Of a stretch of 64,000 nucleotides of DNA, positions 61,124-64,000 are shown piece after piece. Below the pieces are notes generated by a model. It was not told the origin of the DNA. It worked only from the letters and a program-made list of their open reading frames with translations, and did not search any database. The stretch lies in contig NZ_QUFI01000007.1 in NCBI RefSeq assembly GCF_003478505.1, positions 82,607 through 146,606 of the forward strand, in the 5' to 3' direction. Within the stretch, counting starts at the first letter, position 1, and each line of letters opens with the position of its first letter. The stretch is from Clostridium sp. AF27-2AA (lineage in GTDB: Bacteria > Bacillota > Clostridia > Lachnospirales > Lachnospiraceae). Position numbers and translations under genes: made by a program.

Positions 61124-62101
61124 GTGAACGACAGCTATCTGGAGGTTTTAAAGCAGTACGATGGAGAGGTAACGAGTGTCCGGCGCGGACGGGGGGCCTG
61201 GATCTGCGAGTATCCGGACGGCCCCCGGCTTTTAAAAGAGTACCGGGGAACGGTAAAACGTCTGGAATTTGAGGACGCGGTGCTGGGACAGCTGGAGGAG
61301 CAGGGCATCTGCCGGACAGACCGTTATGTGCGGAATCTGGAGGATGGACTGGTAACAGCCGGGCCGGACGGGGTGAAGTATATTCTGAAACGCTGGTTTT
61401 CCGAGCGGGAATGCAGTCTCAGAGACCGGCGGGAAATCCTGTTTTGCACCAGACAGATCGCGGTACTTCACCGGGGACTACAGGAAATTCCGTGGCAGGA
61501 GGAATGGAGCTTTGGTTCTACGGTGCCACCGGCTCTGTCGGAGGAGATGGCACGCCATAGCCGGGAGATGAAGCGGGTGCGGAATTTTATCCGCGGAAAA
61601 CGAAAGAAAACCGAATTTGAGTTACGTGTCATGCAGAGCTTTGACGCATATTATGCTCAGGCGCTGGAGGCAGAAAAAGGGCTGGAGCCGCTGGATCAGA
61701 ACCAGGCGGAAAACCGGCTCTTTTTGTGTCACGGGGATTTAGACCAGCATCATATTCTGCCGGGAAAACAGGAGGCGGTGTTTATCGAGTTCAGCCAGAT
61801 GCATTTGGGGCATCAGGTGAGTGATCTGTACCGGTTTATGCGGAAGGTCATGGAAAAACATGGCTGGGATGAATACCTGGGCGGCGCCATGCTGGATGCC
61901 TACGATGCGGTGCAGCCGATGGGCGCGAAGGAGCGGCAGTACCTGTATTTTCTGTTTCTGTACCCGGAAAAATACTGGAAGCAGCTAAATTATTATTACA
62001 ATGCCAACAAGGCCTGGATCCCGGAAAAAAATGTGGAAAAATTAAAGATGCTGGAGTCGCAAAAGGAGGCAAGAGGGCGATTTCTGTCGAGAATAAAATA
62101 G
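61124..62101 (+). CDS. CotS-family spore coat kinase-like protein
   Basis: A 325-residue protein of the aminoglycoside-phosphotransferase-like CotS/YutH family. The start NDSYLEVLKQYDGEV is the typical CotS opening, LFLCHGDLDQHHILPG is the APH-type catalytic loop and VFIEFSQMHLGHQVSDLYRF is the metal-binding region with the usual Asp replaced by Glu. The GTG at 61124 is preferred to the GTG at 61118 because GGAGG ends only a base before the latter. It probably serves the spore coat; substrate unknown. Supports a spore former. Confidence 0.85.
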   Translation: MNDSYLEVLKQYDGEVTSVRRGRGAWICEYPDGPRLLKEYRGTVKRLEFEDAVLGQLEEQGICRTDRYVRNLEDGLVTAGPDGVKYILKRWFSERECSLRDRREILFCTRQIAVLHRGLQEIPWQEEWSFGSTVPPALSEEMARHSREMKRVRNFIRGKRKKTEFELRVMQSFDAYYAQALEAEKGLEPLDQNQAENRLFLCHGDLDQHHILPGKQEAVFIEFSQMHLGHQVSDLYRFMRKVMEKHGWDEYLGGAMLDAYDAVQPMGAKERQYLYFLFLYPEKYWKQLNYYYNANKAWIPEKNVEKLKMLESQKEARGRFLSRIK

Positions 62102-62195
62102 GCTCCGCAGACAGGTTCATCTTCCTTTTTTTTTCGCGCTGAGGTATAATAAAATCAGTTTTAAATATCGAGGGAGCACAGGAGGAAGTATTTTT

Positions 62196-63932
62196 ATGAA
62201 AGATTACATGAAGATTTACCGGGAATGGCTGTCCAATCCATATTTCGATGAGGATACAAAGGCAGAACTGAAGGCAATCGAGCATGATGAGAATGAAATC
62301 AAAGAGCGTTTTTATATGGATCTGGAGTTCGGTACTGCAGGCCTGCGCGGCATTATCGGTGCTGGTATCAACCGCATGAACATCTATGTGGTGCGCCGCG
62401 CAACCCAGGGCCTGGCAAATTATATCATCAAGCAGGGCGGAAGCAGCAAGGGCGTAGCCATCGCGTACGATTCCAGACATATGTCTCCGGAGTTCGCGGA
62501 TGAGGCAGCACGTACTCTGGCCGCAAACGGCATCAAGGCTTACAAATTTGAGTCCCTGCGTCCGACTCCGGAGCTGTCCTTTGCAGTGCGTGAGTTAGGC
62601 TGCATTGCCGGCATTAACGTAACCGCAAGCCACAACCCGCCGGAGTACAACGGCTACAAGGTATACTGGGAGGATGGCGCACAGTTTACCCCGCCGCATG
62701 ACAAGGGTGTAACCGAGGAGGTTCTGGCCATTGAGGATCTGTCCACCGTGAAGACCATGAGCGCAGAGGATGCCATGGCAGCAGGCCTTTACGAGGTTAT
62801 CGGCAAAGAGATTGATGACAAATACATCGCCCATGTAAAAGCACAGGTTGTAAACCAGGATGCCATCGACAAGATGCAGAAGGACATCACCATCGTTTAC
62901 ACCCCTCTTCATGGAACCGGAAATATCCCGGTACGCAGAGTATTAAAAGAAATCGGTTTTGAGAACGTGTATGTCGTACCGGAGCAGGAGCTTCCGGATG
63001 GCGATTTCCCGACCGTAAGCTATCCGAACCCGGAGGCGGCAGAGGCATTTGCCCTCGGCTTAAAGCTGGCTGAGGAGAAGAACGCAGACCTGGTTCTGGC
63101 AACCGACCCGGATGCAGACCGTCTTGGCGTTTATGTAAAGGATACCAAATCCGGCAAGTACATTTCCCTGACCGGCAACATGTCCGGTTCCCTGCTGTGC
63201 GAGTATGTTCTGAGCCAGAAGGCTGCAAAGAACGCAATCCCGGCAGACGGCGAGGTTGTCAAATCCATCGTCAGCACCAACCTGATCGATGCAGTGGCAG
63301 CTTCCTACAACTGCAAGCTGGTAGAGTGCCTGACCGGATTCAAGTGGATCGGCCAGCAGATCTTAAAAGAGGAGCGCACCGGCGTTGGTCACTATATGTT
63401 TGGTATGGAAGAGAGCTACGGCTGCCTGATCGGTACCTATGCCCGCGATAAAGACGCCGTATCCGCAACCGTTGCCCTGTGCGAGGCCGCTGCATACTAC
63501 AAGACCAAGAACATGACTCTGTGGGATGCCATGGTAGCAATGTATGAGAAATACGGCTACTACAAAGATGCTGTGAAGTCCATCGGACTGTCCGGTATTG
63601 AGGGCCTGGCAAAGATCCAGTCCATCATGGAGCACTTCCGTAACAACACTCCGGAAGGTTTCGGCGAATATAAGGTACTTTCCGCAAGAGACTACAAGAA
63701 CGACATTATCCGCGACATGGCTACCGGCGAGGTAACCCCGACCGGCCTGCCGTCCTCCAATGTGCTCTATTACGACATGAACGACAACGCATGGCTGTGC
63801 ATCCGTCCGTCCGGCACCGAGCCGAAGATCAAGTTCTACTATGGAATCAAGGGAACTTCCTTAGAAGACGCAGACGCAAAGTCCGAGGCACTTGGAAAAG
63901 CGCTGATGAGCGAAGTGGACAAGCTGCTGTAA
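62196..63932 (+). CDS. Phosphoglucomutase/phosphomannomutase (alpha-D-phosphohexomutase)
   Basis: A 578-residue phosphohexomutase of the PgcA type. The phosphoserine loop is TASHNPPEYNGYK (Ser near 148), the metal loop is ATDPDADRLGV (about 306-316), sugar-binding parts are GFKWIGQQI and GMEESYG, and the phosphate-binding loop is RPSGTEPKIKFYYG near the end. AGGAGG lies about 10 nt before the ATG; a possible -10 TATAAT is at 62145-62150. It interconverts glucose 1- and 6-phosphate. It is followed by the third palindrome-family sequence. Confidence 0.95.
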   Translation: MKDYMKIYREWLSNPYFDEDTKAELKAIEHDENEIKERFYMDLEFGTAGLRGIIGAGINRMNIYVVRRATQGLANYIIKQGGSSKGVAIAYDSRHMSPEFADEAARTLAANGIKAYKFESLRPTPELSFAVRELGCIAGINVTASHNPPEYNGYKVYWEDGAQFTPPHDKGVTEEVLAIEDLSTVKTMSAEDAMAAGLYEVIGKEIDDKYIAHVKAQVVNQDAIDKMQKDITIVYTPLHGTGNIPVRRVLKEIGFENVYVVPEQELPDGDFPTVSYPNPEAAEAFALGLKLAEEKNADLVLATDPDADRLGVYVKDTKSGKYISLTGNMSGSLLCEYVLSQKAAKNAIPADGEVVKSIVSTNLIDAVAASYNCKLVECLTGFKWIGQQILKEERTGVGHYMFGMEESYGCLIGTYARDKDAVSATVALCEAAAYYKTKNMTLWDAMVAMYEKYGYYKDAVKSIGLSGIEGLAKIQSIMEHFRNNTPEGFGEYKVLSARDYKNDIIRDMATGEVTPTGLPSSNVLYYDMNDNAWLCIRPSGTEPKIKFYYGIKGTSLEDADAKSEALGKALMSEVDKLL

Positions 63933-63955
63933 AAATATTGAGACGGATTTAATAA

Positions 63956-64000
63956 AAGGTCCGGAAGTGAAAGAGACCGCTTTCCTATATTTTCACATAT
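63956..64000. repeat. Partial third member of the palindromic element family (runs off the window)
   Basis: AAGGTCCGG (from about 63957) followed by TTCCTATATTTTCACATAT (63982-64000), the latter identical over 19 nt with 29329-29347 in copy 1. The inverted partner would lie beyond the window edge. Confidence 0.65.

Noticed and set aside
1..64000. CRISPR array, tRNA, rRNA or transposase genes
   Set aside because: No regularly spaced repeat-spacer pattern beyond the three-unit 33-bp array, no recognisable cloverleaf or rRNA sequence, and no transposase-like protein was seen.

Overview
The window looks like a chromosomal segment of a spore-forming, moderately GC-rich member of the Clostridia, most likely Lachnospiraceae. 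The reasons are the SCIFF peptide with its radical SAM maturase placed beside a fused secDF, tgt and yajC, the sporulation genes spoIIR and cotS, a reverse rubrerythrin under a PerR-type regulator, a haem-independent uroporphyrinogen branch, and canonical Firmicute Shine-Dalgarno and sigma-A sites. No rRNA, tRNA, CRISPR array, prophage or transposase was found. The species cannot be named from the sequence alone.

Layout. 1-10.2 kb is a carboxylate uptake and catabolism region: a first tripartite tricarboxylate transporter (tail of TctB, TctA), two alpha/beta hydrolases flanking a DUF3237 protein, a TIM-barrel UxuA-like protein, a GltD-like flavoprotein, a second TctB-TctA pair and a LysR regulator. 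10.3-17.8 kb is a self-contained efflux operon: a TetR repressor with three operator copies on its promoter, a membrane-fusion protein, an RND pump and two TolC-like secreted proteins. 17.8-31 kb holds housekeeping genes: spoIIR, ddl, murI, rpoB, rpoC and a polysaccharide deacetylase. 31-34.3 kb has a second LysR and a chimeric gene joining a TRAP DctQ subunit to an amidohydrolase. 34.3-39.8 kb is the SCIFF-SecDF-Tgt-YajC block. 39.8-45 kb is the most plastic part: a long palindromic element, a fragment of perR, 33-bp tandem repeats, an AT-rich ATPase gene, the perR-rubrerythrin operon, and a PI3/4-kinase-like gene whose first codons are out of frame with the rest. 45-64 kb is again mostly core: PHP phosphatase, S1-domain protein, RelQ alarmone synthetase, GDPD, dtd, M18 aminopeptidase, lipoprotein PPIase, xpt, a HemC-CobA-HemD triple fusion followed by a SirC-like protein, a LysE exporter, an alanine symporter, cca, cotS and phosphoglucomutase.

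The points most worth a second look are: (i) a family of 170-180 nt palindromic intergenic elements after rpoC and yajC, with part of a third copy at the window end; (ii) the PI3/4-kinase-like gene with a U UUU UUA slippery run four codons after a strong ribosome binding site; (iii) the 33-bp iterated repeats in front of the DUF4143-type ATPase, next to a 74/76 identical fragment of perR; (iv) an RND pump with two TolC-like partners in a presumed single-membrane organism, with a clear TetR operator set; (v) the HemC-CobA-HemD triple fusion; and (vi) the DctQ-amidohydrolase chimera. All functional calls come from reading motifs by eye; no database search was possible.
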